A program made the translations under genes and the position numbers. A DNA stretch of 27,039 bases from Nymphaea colorata (lineage: Eukaryota; Streptophyta; Magnoliopsida; Nymphaeales; Nymphaeaceae): NCBI RefSeq assembly GCF_008831285.2, contig NW_022204988.1:1-27039 (forward strand). Direction: 5' to 3'. The notes under the pieces are model-generated. The model was given only the letters and a program-made list of their open reading frames with translations, was not told where the DNA came from and made no database searches. Positions within the stretch are counted from its first letter, which is position 1. The number at the start of each line of letters is the position of its first letter. Shown in pieces: positions 9,911-23,556 of the stretch.

Positions 9911-12638
9911 CTATAGTTAACCTAACGTGTTTCACATGTTATTACATCCATGATCAATGATTTAAATAATTAAAACTCACAAGTTTATATGGATATAAAG
10001 GAGACCTATGCATTAGTTTGATCCTTTCTAGTTTGTACGATAAGTTGAACATGTTGTTACATCTATAGTGATGGATGCACAAGTTCACATCAATACGAGT
10101 GGGATTTAAGTGATTCAATTGATCACGCATATTTAATTGAATGTACTTAACTTGTTGTTACGTTTATATTAAATGATTTAATAATTTCAAATCATAGGTT
10201 TATATGAAAATGAATGGGATCCGAGTGATTCATTTGGTATCTTACAGGTAACTTAATGTGTTTCACTTGCTATTACATACATTTGATCACTTATGTTTAA
10301 TCGAGAGATTATGTGATTCATTTTTACTTGTTCTTACATAGATTTGATAACTTATATTTAATTGAATGTGCGTAACCATTTGTTACATACGTAAGAATGA
10401 CTTAGTGGCTTGAAAAAAGAAGTCCGTTTGGAAATGAATGAGAGTCAAGTCACTATATTGGTCCCTTATAGTTAATCTAATGTATTTCACTTGTTATTAC
10501 ATCTATAATGAATGATTTAAATGGTTGAAATCACAAGTTTATATGGATGCAAATTGTTGAAGTCACTATATTTGTACACGTGTAGTTAGTCCGATGAGTT
10601 GAATTTGTTGTTACATCTATAGGGAATGTTCTAAAGGATTGAAATCACATGTTCGTACGAATACAAGTGAGATTTAAGTGATTCATATAATCATGCATAC
10701 TTAATTGAATGTGTTTAACTTATTGTTACGTCTATAATAAATGATTTAGTAGATTGAAATCATAAGTTTGTGCGAAAATGAATGAGATTCGAGTGATTCA
10801 TTTGGTGTCTTGTGGTTAACCTATTGTGTTTCACTTGTTATTACATCTTTGATCAATGATTTAAATGATTAAAACATACAAGTTTGTATGGATATAAAGG
10901 AGACCTATGCATTAGTTTGATCCCTTGTAGTTAGTTCAATAAGTTAAACTAGTTCTTACATCTATGGTGATCGATGTAAGGAATTGAAATCACAAGTTCG
11001 TATCAATACGAGTGGGATTCAAGTGATTCATTTTATCACACATACGTAATTGAATGTGCTTAACTTGTTGTTGCGTCTATATTAAATGATTTGTAGATTA
11101 AAATCATAGGTTTGTATGAAAATGAATGATATTGAGTGATTCATTTGGTGTCTTGTAAGTAACCTAATGTGTTTCACTTGTTATTACATATATTTGATCA
11201 CTTATATTTAATTGAGAGAGACTAAGTGATTATTTTCACTTGTTATTACATATAATTGATCACTTGTATTTAATTGAATGTGCGTGACCTTTCTTACTTA
11301 CGTATAGAATGACCTAGTGGCTTTATACCAGAAGTTCGTTTGGAATACATATATAATGAATGATTTAAATGATTGAAATCACATGTTCATGTGGATACAA
11401 ACGCGTGTAGTTAGTCCGATGAGTTGAATTTATTGTTACAACATAGTGCACGATCTAAATGATTGAAATCACAAGTTCGTATCAATACAAGTGCGATTTA
11501 AGTGATTCAAATGATCACACATACTTAATTGAATGTGCTTAACTTGTTGTTACATCCATATTGCTAGATTAACTGAATTCAAATCACAAGTTTGTGTGAA
11601 AATAAATGAGATTTGAGTGATTCATTTGGTTCTTATAATTAACCTAATGTGTTTCACTCGTTATGACATCTATGATCAACGATTTAAACGATAAAAACTC
11701 ACAAGTTTATATGGACGTAAAGGAGACCTATGGATTAGTTTAGTTTGATCCCTTGTAGTTTGTTCAATAAGTTGAACATGTTGTTACATCTCATTCATTT
11801 GTATCCATATGCACACTAAATGACTCGTCTCGATACGAGTGAGATTTAAGTGATTCATTTCATCACGCATACTTAATTGAATGTGCTTAACTTGTTGTTA
11901 CGTCTATATTAAATGATTTAGTACATTGAAATCAAAGGTTTGTATGGAAATGATGAGATTTGAGTGATTCATTTGGTGTCTTGTAGGTAACCTAATATGT
12001 TTCACTTGTTATTACATATATTTGATCACATATATTTAATTGAGAGATTAAATGATTCATTTTCACTTGTTATTACATATATTTGATCAATATATTTAAT
12101 TGAGTGTGCGTAGCCATTTGTTACATACGTATAGAATGACTTAGTGGCTTGAAATAAGAAGTTCGTTTGGAAATGAATGAGAATCAGGTCATTAAGTTGG
12201 TCCCTTACAGTTAATCTAGTGTATTTCACTTGTCATTACATCTATAATGAATGATTTGAATGATTGAAATCGCAAGTACATATGGATACAAATGGGATCT
12301 ATGCATTACTTTGAATGCGTGTAATTAGTCGTTGAGTTGAATTTGTTGTTACATCTATAGTGAACGATCTAAATGATTGAAATCACGCGTTCAATAAACT
12401 ATGTGTGATCATATGAATCACTTAAATCTGACTCGTATTGGTACGACTATAGTGCACGATCTAAAGGATTGAAATTACAAGTTCGTATCAATACAAGTGC
12501 GATTTAAGTGATTCAAATGATCACACATACTTAATTGAATGTGCTTAACTTATTGTTACATCCATGTTGCTTGATTAAGTGAACTGAAATCACAAGTTTG
12601 TATGAAAATGAATGTGATTCGAGTGATTCATTTGGTGT
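9911..12638 (+). repeat. HOR copy S2 (short form)
   Basis: U1 9911-10808, U2 10809-11631, U3 11632-12638, with S-type states throughout. It shares with S3 CGTAAGAATGAC (AT lost), AAAACATACAAG and TTGCGTCTATATT, so these two are sisters. It has an unusual cluster of single-base losses, mostly in T runs, between about 11,080 and 12,330 (reported as a finding). The anchor itself has lost two bases (GTGTCTATAG). Confidence 0.93.
12390..12445 (-). repeat. S-deletion junction and inverted remnant (S2)
   Basis: Identical CGCGTTC-AATAAA join as in S1, followed by the residual inverted stretch ending GTATTGGTACG. One substitution (AATAAACTATG) distinguishes it from the other S copies. Confidence 0.92.
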
Positions 12639-15370
12639 CTTATAGTTAACCTAACGTGTTTCACATGTTATTACATCCATGATCAATGATTTAAATAATT
12701 AAAACTCACAAGTTTATATGGATATAAAGGAGACCTATGCATTAGTTTGATCCTTTCTAGTTTGTACGATAAGTTGAACATGTTGTTACATCTATAGTGA
12801 TGGATGCACAAGTTCACATCAATACGAGTGGGATTTAAGTGATTCAATTGATCACGCATATTTAATTGAATGTACTTAACTTGTTGTTACGTTTATATTA
12901 AATGATTTAATAATTTCAAATCATAGGTTTATATGAAAATGAATGGGATCCGAGTGATTCATTTGGTATCTTACAGGTAACTTAATGTGTTTCACTTGTA
13001 TTACATACATTTGATCACTTATGTTTAATCGAGAGATTATGTGATTCATTTTTACTTGTTCTTACATAGATTTGATAACTTATATTTAATTGAATGTGCG
13101 TAACCATTTGTTACATACGTAAGAATGACTTAGTGGCTTGAAAAAAGAAGTCCGTTTGGAAATGAATGAGAGTCAAGTCACTATATTGGTCCCTTATAGT
13201 TAATCTAATGTATTTCACTTGTTATTACATCTATAATGAATGATTTAAATGGTTGAAATCACAAGTTTATATGGATGCAAATTGTTGAAGTCACTATATT
13301 TGTACACGTGTAGTTAGTCCGATGAGTTGAATTTGTTGTTACATCTATAGGAATGTTCTAAAGGATTGAAATCACATGTTCGTACGAATACAAGTGAGAT
13401 TTAAGTGATTCATATAATCATGCATACTTAATTGAACGTGTTTAACTTATTGTTACGTCTATAATAAATGATTTAGTAGATTGAAATCACAAGTTGTGCG
13501 AAAATGAATGAGATTCGAGTGATTCATTTGGTGTCTTGTAGTTAACCTATTGTGTTTCACTTGTTATTACATCTTTGATCAATGATTTAAATGATTAAAA
13601 CATACAAGTTTGTATGGATATAAAGGAGACCTATGCATTAGTTTGATCCCTTGTAGTTAGTTCAATAAGTTAAACTAGTTCTTACATCTATGGTGATCGA
13701 TGTAAGGAATTGAAATCACAAGTTCGTATCAATACGAGTGGGATTCAAGTGATTCATTTTATCACACATACGTAATTGAATGTGCTTAACTTGTTGTTGC
13801 GTCTATATTAAATGATTTTGTAGATTAAAATCATAGGTTTGTATGAAAATGAATGATATTTGAGTGATTCATTTGGTGTCTTGTAAGTAACCTAATGTGT
13901 TTCACTTGTTATTACATATATTTGATCACTTATATTTAATTGAGAGAGACTAAGTGATTTATTTTCACTTGTTATTACATATAATTGATCACTTGTATTT
14001 AATTGAATGTGCGTGACCTTTTCTTACTTACGTATAGAATGACCTAGTGGCTTTTATACCAGAAGTTCGTTTGGAATACATATATAATGAATGATTTAAA
14101 TGATTGAAATCACATGTTCATGTGGATACAAACGCGTGTAGTTAGTCCGATGAGTTGAATTTATTGTTACAACCATAGTGCACGATCTAAATGATTGAAA
14201 TCACAAGTTCGTATCAATACAAGTGCGATTTAAGTGATTCAAATGATCACACATACTTAATTGAATGTGCTTAACTTGTTGTTACATCCATATTGCTAGA
14301 TTAACTGAATTCAAATCACAAGTTTGTGTGAAAATAAATGAGATTTGAGTGATTCATTTGGTTTCTTATAATTAACCTAATGTGTTTCACTCGTTATGAC
14401 ATCTATGATCAACGATTTAAACGATAAAAACTCACAAGTTTATATGGACGTAAAGGAGACCTATGGATTAGTTTAGTTTGATCCCTTGTAGTTTGTTCAA
14501 TAAGTTGAACATGTTGTTACATCTCATTCATTTGTATCCATATGCACACTAAATGACTCGTCTCGATACGAGTGAGATTTAAGTGATTCATTTCATCACG
14601 CATACTTAATTGAATGTGCTTAACTTGTTGTTACGTCTATATTAAATGATTTAGTACATTGAAATCAAGGTTTGTATGGAAATGATTGAGATTTGAGTGA
14701 TTCATTTGGTGTCTTGTAGGTAACCTAATATGTTTCACTTGTTATTACATATATTTGATCACATATATTTAATTGAGAGATTAAATGATTCATTTTCACT
14801 TGTTATTACATATATTTGATCAATATATTTAATTGAGTGTGCGTAGCCATTTGTTACATACGTATAGAATGACTTAGTGGCTTGAAATAAGAAGTTCGTT
14901 TGGAAATGAATGAGAATCAGGTCATTAAGTTGGTCCCTTACAGTTAATCTAGTGTATTTCACTTGTCATTACATCTATAATGAATGATTTGAATGATTGA
15001 AATCGCAAGTACATTGGATACAAATGGGATCTATGCATTACTTTGAATGCGTGTAATTAGTCCGTTGAGTTGAATTTGTTGTTACATCTATAGTGAACGA
15101 TCTAAAGGATTGAAATCACGCGTTCAATAAAGTATGTGTGATCATATGAATCACTTAAATCGACTCGTATTGGTACGACTATAGTGCACGATCTAAAGGA
15201 TTGAAATTACAAGTTCGTATCAATACAAGTGCGATTTAAGTGATTCAAATGATCACACATACTTAATTGAATGTGCTTAACTTATTGTTACATCCATGTT
15301 GCTTGATTAAGTGAACTGAAATCACAAGTTTGTATGAAAATGAATGTGATTCGAGTGATTCATTTGGTGT
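12639..15370 (+). repeat. HOR copy S3 (short form)
   Basis: U1 12639-13534, U2 13535-14364, U3 14365-15370. S-type states throughout (GATGGATGC, AATAATTTC, GGGATCCGAG, GTTAAACTAG, GAGAGAGACTAAG). It pairs with S2 on shared private variants (CGTAAGAATGAC, ACATACAAG, TTGCGTC). A private substitution, GAACGTG, replaces GAATGTG near 13,435. Confidence 0.93.
15123..15177 (-). repeat. S-deletion junction and inverted remnant (S3)
   Basis: Same CGCGTTC-AATAAA join. One base is missing in AAATCGACTCG compared with AAATCTGACTCG in the other copies. Confidence 0.92.
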
Positions 15371-18104
15371 CTTATAGTTAACCTAACGTGTTTCACATGT
15401 TATTACATCCATGATCAATGATTTAAAAATTAAAACTCACAAGTTTATATGGATATAAAGGAGACCTATGCATTAGTTTGATCCTTTCTAGTTTGTACGA
15501 TAAGTTGAACATGTTGTTACATCTATAGTGATGGATGCACAAGTTCACATCAATACGAGTGGGATTTAAGTGATTCAATTGATCACGCATATTTAATTGA
15601 ATGTACTTAACTTGTTGTTACGTTTATATTAAATGATTTAATAATTTCAAATCATAGGTTTATATGAAAATGAATGGGATCCGAGTGATTCATTTGGTAT
15701 CTTACAGGTAACTTAATGTGTTTCACTTGTTATTACATACATTTGATCACTTATGTTTAATCGAGAGATTATGTGATTCATTTTTACTTGTTCTTACATA
15801 GATTTGATAACTTATATTTAATTGAATGTGCGTAACCATTTGTTACATACGTATAGAATGACTTAGTGGCTTGAAAAAAGAAGTCCGTTTGGAAATGAAT
15901 GAGAGTCAAGTCACTATATTGGTCCCTTATAGTTAATCTAATGTATTTCACTTGTTATTACATCTATAATGAATGATTTAAATGGTTGAAATCACAAGTT
16001 TATATGGATGCAAATGGTTGAAGTCACTATATTTGTACACGTGTAGTTAGTCCGATGAGTTGAATTTGTTGTTACATCTATAGGAATGTTCTAAAGGATT
16101 GAAATCACATGTTCGTACGAATACAAGTGAGATTTAAGTGATTCATATAATCATGCATACTTAATTGAATGTGTTTAACTTATTGTTACGTCTATAATAA
16201 ATGATTTAGTAGATTGAAATCACAAGTTTGTGCGAAAATGAATGAGATTCGAGTGATTCATTTGGTGTCTTGTAGTTAACCTATTGTGTTTCACTTGTTA
16301 TTACATCTTTGATCAATGATTTAAATGATTAAAACTTACAAGTTTGTATGGATATAAAGGAGACCTATGCATTAGTTTGATCCCTTGTAGTTAGTTCAAT
16401 AAGTTAAACTAGTTCTTACATCTATGGTGATCGATGTAAGGAATTGAAATCACAAGTTCGTATCAATACGAGTGGGATTCAATGATTCATTTTATCACAC
16501 ATACGTAATTGAATGTGCTTAACTTGTTGTTACGTCTATATTAAATGATTTTGTAGATTAAAATCATAGGTTTGTATGAAAATGAATGATATTTGAGTGA
16601 TTCATTTGGTGTCTTGTAAGTAACCTAATGTGTTTCACTTGTTATTACATATATTTGATCACTTATATTTAATTGAGAGAGACTAAGTGATTCATTTTCA
16701 CTTGTTATTACATATAATTGATCACTTGTATTTAATTGAATGTGCGTGACCTTTTCTTACTTACGTATAGAATGACCTAGTGGCTTTTATACCAGAAGTT
16801 CGTTTGGAATACATATATAATGAATGATTTAAATGATTGAAATCACATGTTCATGTGGATACAAACGCGTGTAGTTAGTCCGATGAGTTGAATTTATTGT
16901 TACAACCATAGTGCACGATCTAAATGATTGAAATCACAAGTTCGTATCAATACAAGTGCGATTTAAGTGATTCAAATGATCACACATACTTAATTGAATG
17001 TGCTTAACTTGTTGTTACATCCATATTGCTAGATTAACTGAATTCAAATCACAAGTTTGTGTGAAAATAAATGAGATTTGAGTGATTCATTTGGTTTCTT
17101 ATAATTAACCTAATGTGTTTCACTCGTTATGACATCTATGATCAACGATTTAAACGATAAAAACTCACAAGTTTATATGGACGTAAAGGAGACCTATGGA
17201 TTAGTTTAGTTTGATCCCTTGTAGTTTGTTCAATAAGTTGAACATGTTGTTACATCTCATTCATTTGTATCCATATGCACACTAAATGACTCGTCTCGAT
17301 ACGAGTGAGATTTAAGTGATTCATTTCATCACGCATACTTAATTGAATGTGCTTAACTTGTTGTTACGTCTATATTAAATGATTTAGTACATTGAAATCA
17401 TAGGTTTGTATGGAAATGATTGAGATTTGAGTGATTCATTTGGTCTTGTAGGTAACCTAATATGTTTCACTTGTTATTACATATATTTGATCACATATAT
17501 TTAATTGAGAGATTAAATGATTCATTTTCACTTGTTATTACATATATTTGATCAATATATTTAATTGAGTGTGCGTAGCCATTTGTTACATACGTATAGA
17601 ATGACTTAGTGGCTTGAAATAAGAAGTTCGTTTGGAAATGAATGAGAATCAGGTCATTAAGTTGGTCCCTTACAGTTAATCTAGTGTATTTCACTTGTCA
17701 TTACATCTATAATGAATGATTTGAATGATTGAAATCGCAAGTACATATGGATACAAATGGGATCTATGCATTACTTTGAATGCGTGTAATTAGTCCGTTG
17801 AGTTGAATTTGTTGTTACATCTATAGTGAACGATCTAAAGGATTGAAATCACGCGTTCAATAAAGTATGTGTGATCATATGAATCACTTAAATCTGACTC
17901 GTATTGGTACGACTATAGTGCACGATCTAAAGGATTGAAATTACAAGTTCGTATCAATACAAGTGCGATTTAAGTGATTCAAATGATCACACATACTTAA
18001 TTGAATGTGCTTAACTTATTGTTACATCCATGTTGCTTGATTAAGTGAACTGAAATCACAAGTTTGTATGAAAATGAATGTGATTCGAGTGATTCATTTG
18101 GTGT
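15371..18104 (+). repeat. HOR copy S4 (short form)
   Basis: U1 15371-16268 (898), U2 16269-17097 (829), U3 17098-18104 (1007). It shares with S5 the private losses GGGATTCAATGATTC (near 16,480) and CATTTGGTCTTGTAGG (near 17,445), marking these two as recent duplicates. It differs from S2/S3 in having CGTATAGAATG and ACTTACAAG. It is the cleanest S unit and a good reference for the short form. Confidence 0.94.
17856..17911 (-). repeat. S-deletion junction and inverted remnant (S4)
   Basis: Same CGCGTTC-AATAAA join with TTC at both edges. The 56-bp inverted remnant is complete, ending GTATTGGTACG. Confidence 0.93.
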
Positions 18105-20836
18105 CTTATAGTTAACCTAACGTGTTTCACATGTTATTACATCCATGATCAATGATTTAAATAATTAAAACTCACAAGTTTATATGGATATAAAGGAGAC
18201 CTATGCATTAGTTTGATCCTTTCTAGTTTGTACGATAAGTTGAACATGTTGTTACATCTATAGTGATGGATGCACAAGTTCACATCAATACGAGTGGGAT
18301 TTAAGTGATTCAATTGATCACGCATATTTAATTGAATGTACTTAACTTGTTGTTACGTTTATATTAAATGATTTAATAATTTCAAATCATAGGTTTATAT
18401 GAAAATGAATGGGATCCGAGTGATTCATTTGGTATCTTACAGGTAACTTAATGTGTTTCACTTGTTATTACATACATTTGATCACTTATGTTTAATCGAG
18501 AGATTATGTGATTCATTTTTACTTGTTCTTACATAGATTTGATAACTTATATTTAATTGAATGTGCGTAACCATTTGTTACATACGTATAGAATGACTTA
18601 GTGGCTTGAAAAAAGAAGTCCGTTTGGAAATGAATGAGAGTCAAGTCACTATATTGGTCCCTTATAGTTAATCTAATGTATTTCACTTGTTATTACATCT
18701 ATAATGAATGATTTAAATGGTTGAAATCACAAGTTTATATGGATGCAAATGGTTGAAGTCACTATATTTGTACACGTGTAGTTAGTCCGATGAGTTGAAT
18801 TTGTTGTTACATCTATAGAGAATGTTCTAAAGGATTGAAATCACATGTTCGTACGAATACAAGTGAGATTTAAGTGATTCATATAATCATGCATACTTAA
18901 TTGAATGTGTTTAACTTATTGTTACGTCTATAATAAATGATTTAGTAGATTGAAATCACAAGTTTGTGCGAAAATGAATGAGATTCGAGTGATTCATTTG
19001 GTGTCTTGTAGTTAACCTATTGTGTTTCACTTGTTATTACATCTTTGATCAATGATTTAAATGATTAAAACTTACAAGTTTGTATGGATATAAAGGAGAC
19101 CTATGCATTAGTTTGATCCCTTGTAGTTAGTTCAATAAGTTAAACTAGTTCTTACATCTATGGTGATCGATGTAAGGAATTGAAATCACAAGTTCGTATC
19201 AATACGAGTGGGATTCAATGATTCATTTTATCACACATACGTAATTGAATGTGCTTAACTTGTTGTTACGTCTATATTAAATGATTTTGTAGATTAAAAT
19301 CATAGGTTTGTATGAAAATGAATGATATTTGAGTGATTCATTTGGTGTCTTGTAAGTAACCTAATGTGTTTCACTTGTTATTACATATATTTGATCACTT
19401 ATATTTAATTGAGAGAGACTAAGTGATTCATTTTCACTTGTTATTACATATAATTGATCACTTGTATTTAATTGAATGTGCGTGACCTTTTCTTACTTAC
19501 GTATAGAATGACCTAGTGGCTTTTATACCAGAAGTTCGTTTGGAATACATATATAATGAATGATTTAAATGATTGAAATCAATGTTCATGTGGATACAAA
19601 CGCGTGTAGTTAGTCGATGAGTTGAATTTATTGTTACAACCATAGTGCACGATCTAAATGATTGAAATCACAAGTTCGTATCAATACAAGTGCGATTTAA
19701 GTGATTCAAATGATCACACATACTTAATTGAATGTGCTTAACTTGTTGTTACATCCATATTGCTAGATTAACTGAATTCAAATCACAAGTTTGTGTGAAA
19801 ATAAATGAGATTTGAGTGATTCATTTGGTTTCTTATAATTAACCTAATGTGTTTCACTCGTTATGACATCTATGATCAACGATTTAAACGATAAAAACTC
19901 ACAAGTTTATATGGACGTAAAGGAGACCTATGGATTAGTTTAGTTTGATCCCTTGTAGTTTGTTCAATAAGTTGAACATGTTGTTACATCTCATTCATTT
20001 GTATCCATATGCACACTAAATGACTCGTCTCGATATGAGTGAGATTTAAGTGATTCATTTCATCACGCATACTTAATTGAATGTGCTTAACTTGTTGTTA
20101 CGTCTATATTAAATGATTTAGTACATTGAAATCATAGGTTTGTATGGAAATGATTGAGATTTGAGTGATTATTTGGTCTTGTAGGTAACCTAATATGTTT
20201 CACTTGTTATTACATATATTTGATCACATATATTTAATTGAGAGATTAAATGATTCATTTTCACTTGTTATTACATATATTTGATCAATATATTTAATTG
20301 AGTGTGCGTAGCCATTTGTTACATACGTATAGAATGACTTAGTGGCTTGAAATAAGAAGTTCATTTGGAAATGAATGAGATCAGGTCATTAAGTTGGTCC
20401 CTTACAGTTAATCTAGTGTATTTCACTTGTCATTACATCTATAATGAATGATTTGAATGATTGAAATCGCAAGTACATATGGATACAAATGGGATCTATG
20501 CATTACTTTGAATGCGTGTAATTAGTCCGTTGAGTTGAATTTGTTGTTACATCTATAGTGAACGATCTAAAGGATTGAAATCACGCGTTCAATAAAGTAT
20601 GTGTGATCATATGAATCACTTAAATCTGACTCGTATTGGTACGACTATAGTGCACGATCTAAAGGATTGAAATTACAAGTTCGTATCAATACAAGTGCGA
20701 TTTAAGTGATTCAAATGATCACACATACTTAATTGAATGTGCTTAACTTATTGTTACATCCATGTTGCTTGATTAAGTGAACTGAAATCACAAGTTTGTA
20801 TGAAAATGAATGTGATTCGAGTGATTCATTTGGTGT
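18105..20836 (+). repeat. HOR copy S5 (short form)
   Basis: U1 18105-19004, U2 19005-19831, U3 19832-20836. Sister of S4 (shared losses in GGGATTCAATGATTC and TTTGGTCTTGTAGG). Private changes are mostly one- or two-base losses: GAAATCAATGTTC (near 19,580), TTAGTCGATGAG (near 19,613), GTGATTATTTGG (near 20,168) and ATGAGATCAGGTC (near 20,380). The last disrupts the chance 67-codon frame seen in other copies. Confidence 0.93.
20588..20643 (-). repeat. S-deletion junction and inverted remnant (S5)
   Basis: Same CGCGTTC-AATAAA join followed by the intact inverted remnant. Confidence 0.93.
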
Positions 20837-23556
20837 CTTATAGTTAACCTAACGTGTTTCACATGTTATTACATCCACGATCAATGATTTAAATAATTAA
20901 AACTCACAAGTTTATATGGATATAAAGGAGACCTATGCATTAGTTTGATCCTTTCTAGTTTGTACGATAAGTTGAACATGTTGTTACATCTATAGTGATG
21001 GATGCACAAGTTCACATCAATACGAGTGGGATTTAAGTGATTCAATTGATCACGCATATTTAATTGAATGTACTTAACTTGTTGTTACGTTTATATTAAA
21101 TGATTTAATAATTTCAAATCATAGGTTTATATGAAAATGAATGGGATCCGAGTGATTCATTTGGTATCTTACAGGTAACTTAATGTGTTTCACTTGTTAT
21201 TACATACATTTGATCACTTATGTTTAATCGAGAGATTATGTGATTCATTTTTACTTGTTCTTACATACATTTGATAACTTATATTTAATTGAATGTGCGT
21301 AACCATTTGTTACATACGTATAGAATGACTTAGTGGCTTGAAAAAAGAAGTCCGTTTGGAAATGAATGAGAGTCAAGTCACTATATTGGTCCCTTATAGT
21401 TAATCTAATGTATTTCACTTGTTATTACATCTATAATGAATGATTTAAATGGTTGAAATCACAAGTTTATATGGATGCAAATGGTTGAAGTCACTATATT
21501 TGTACACGTGTAGTTAGTCCGATGAGTTGAATTTGTTGTTACATCTATAGGGAATGTTCTAAAGGATTGAAATCACATGTTCGTACGAATACAAGTGAGA
21601 TTTAAGTGATTCATATAATCATGCATACTTAATTGAATGTGTTTAACTTGTTGTTACGTCTATAATAAATGATTTAGTAGATTGAAATCACAAGTTTGTG
21701 CGAAAATGAATGAGATTCGAGTGATTCATTTGGTGTCTTGTAGTTAACCTATTGTGTTTCACTTGTTATTACATCTTTGATCAATGATTTAAATGATTAA
21801 AACTTACAAGTTTGTATGGATATAAAGGAGACCTATGCATTAGTTTGATCCCTTGTAGTTAGTTCAATAAGTTGAACTAGTTCTTACATCTATGGTGATC
21901 GATGTAAGGAATTGAAATCACAAGTTCGTATCAATACGAGTGGGATTTAAGTGATTCATTTTATCACACATACGTAATTGAATGTGCTTAACTTGTTGTT
22001 ACGTCTATATTAAATGATTTAGTAGATTAAAATCATAGGTTTGTATGAAAATGAATGATATTGGAGTGATTCATTTGGTGTCTTGTAAGTAACCTAATGT
22101 GTTTCACTTGTTATTACATATATTTGATCACTTATATTTAATTGAGAGATTAAGTGATTCATTTTCACTTGTTATTACATATAATTGATCACTTGTATTT
22201 AATTGAATGTGCGTGACCATTTCTTACTTACGTATAGAATGACCTAGTGGCTTTGATACCAGAAGTTCGTTTGGAATACATATATAATGAATGATTTAAA
22301 TGATTGAAATCACATGTTCATGTGGATACAAACGCGTGTAGTTAGTCCGATGAGTTGAATTTATTGTTACAACTATAGTGCACGATCTAAATGATTGAAA
22401 TCACAAGTTCGTATCAATACAAGTGCGATTTAAGTGATTCAAATGATCACACATACTTAATTGAATGTGCTTAACTTGTTGTTACATCCATATTGCTAGA
22501 TTAAGTGAATTCAAATCACAAGTTTGTGTGAAAATAAATGAGATTTGAGTGATTCATTTGGTGTCTTATAATTAACCTAATGTGTTTCACTCGTTATGAC
22601 ATCTATGATCAACGATTTAAACGATAAAAACTCACAAGTTTATATGGATGTAAAGGAGACCTATGGATTAGTTTAGTTTGATCCCTTGTAGTTTGTTCAA
22701 TAAGTTGAACATGTTGTTACATCTCATTCATTTGTATCCATACGCACACTAAATCACTCGTCTCGATACGAGTGAGATTTAAGTGATTCATTTGATCACG
22801 CATACTTAATTGAATGTGCTTAACTTGTTGTTACGTCTATATTAAATGATTTAGTATATTGAAATCATAGGTTTGTATGGAAATGAATGAGATTTGAGTG
22901 ATTCATTTGGTGTCTTGTAGGTAACCTAATATGTTTCACTTGTTATTACATATATTTGATCACATATATTTAATTGAGAGATTAAATGATTCATTTTCAC
23001 TTGTTATTACATATATTTGATCAATATATTTAATTGAGTGTGCGTAGCCATTTGTTACATACGTATAGAATGACTTAGTGGCTTGAAATAAGAAGTTCGT
23101 TTGGAAATGAATGAGAATCAGGTCATTAAGTTGGTCCCTTACAGTTAATCTAGTGTATTTCACTTGTCATTACATCTATAATGAATGATTTGAATGATTG
23201 AAATCGCAAGTTCATATGGATACAAATGGGATCTATGCATTACTTTGAATGCGTGTAATTAGTCCGTTGAGTTGAATTTGTTGTTACATCTATAGTGAAC
23301 GATCTAAAGGATTGAAATCACGCGTTCAATAAAGTATGTGTGATCATATGAATCACTTAAATCTGACTCGTATTGGTACGACTATAGTGCACGATCTAAA
23401 GGATTGAAATTACAAGTGCGATTTAGTGATTCAAATGATCACACATACTTAATTGAATGTGCTTAACTTATTGTTACATCCATGTTGCTTGATTAAGTGA
23501 ACTGAAATCACAAGTTTGTATGAAAATGAATGTGATTCGAGTGATTCATTTGGTGT
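20837..23556 (+). repeat. HOR copy S6 (short form, S/L/S mosaic)
   Basis: U1 20837-21736, U2 21737-22564, U3 22565-23556. S-type states at the start (GATGGATGC, AATAATTTC, GGGATCCGAG) and near the end (GAATCAGG, CTTGTCATT, GTCCGTTGAG, S deletion). From about 21,640 to 22,870 it is L-type (TTAACTTGTTG, GTTGAACTAG, GATTTAGTAG, GAGAGATTAAG, GATTAAGTGAATTC, TTTGGTGTCTT, TAGTATATTG). It also lacks 16 bp near 23,418, between two ACAAG repeats, which accounts for most of its shortness. Confidence 0.9.
23325..23380 (-). repeat. S-deletion junction and inverted remnant (S6)
   Basis: Same CGCGTTC-AATAAA join as in S1-S5, although the body of this copy is L-like. It shows that the junction is inherited with the S-type 3' end. 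Confidence 0.93.
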
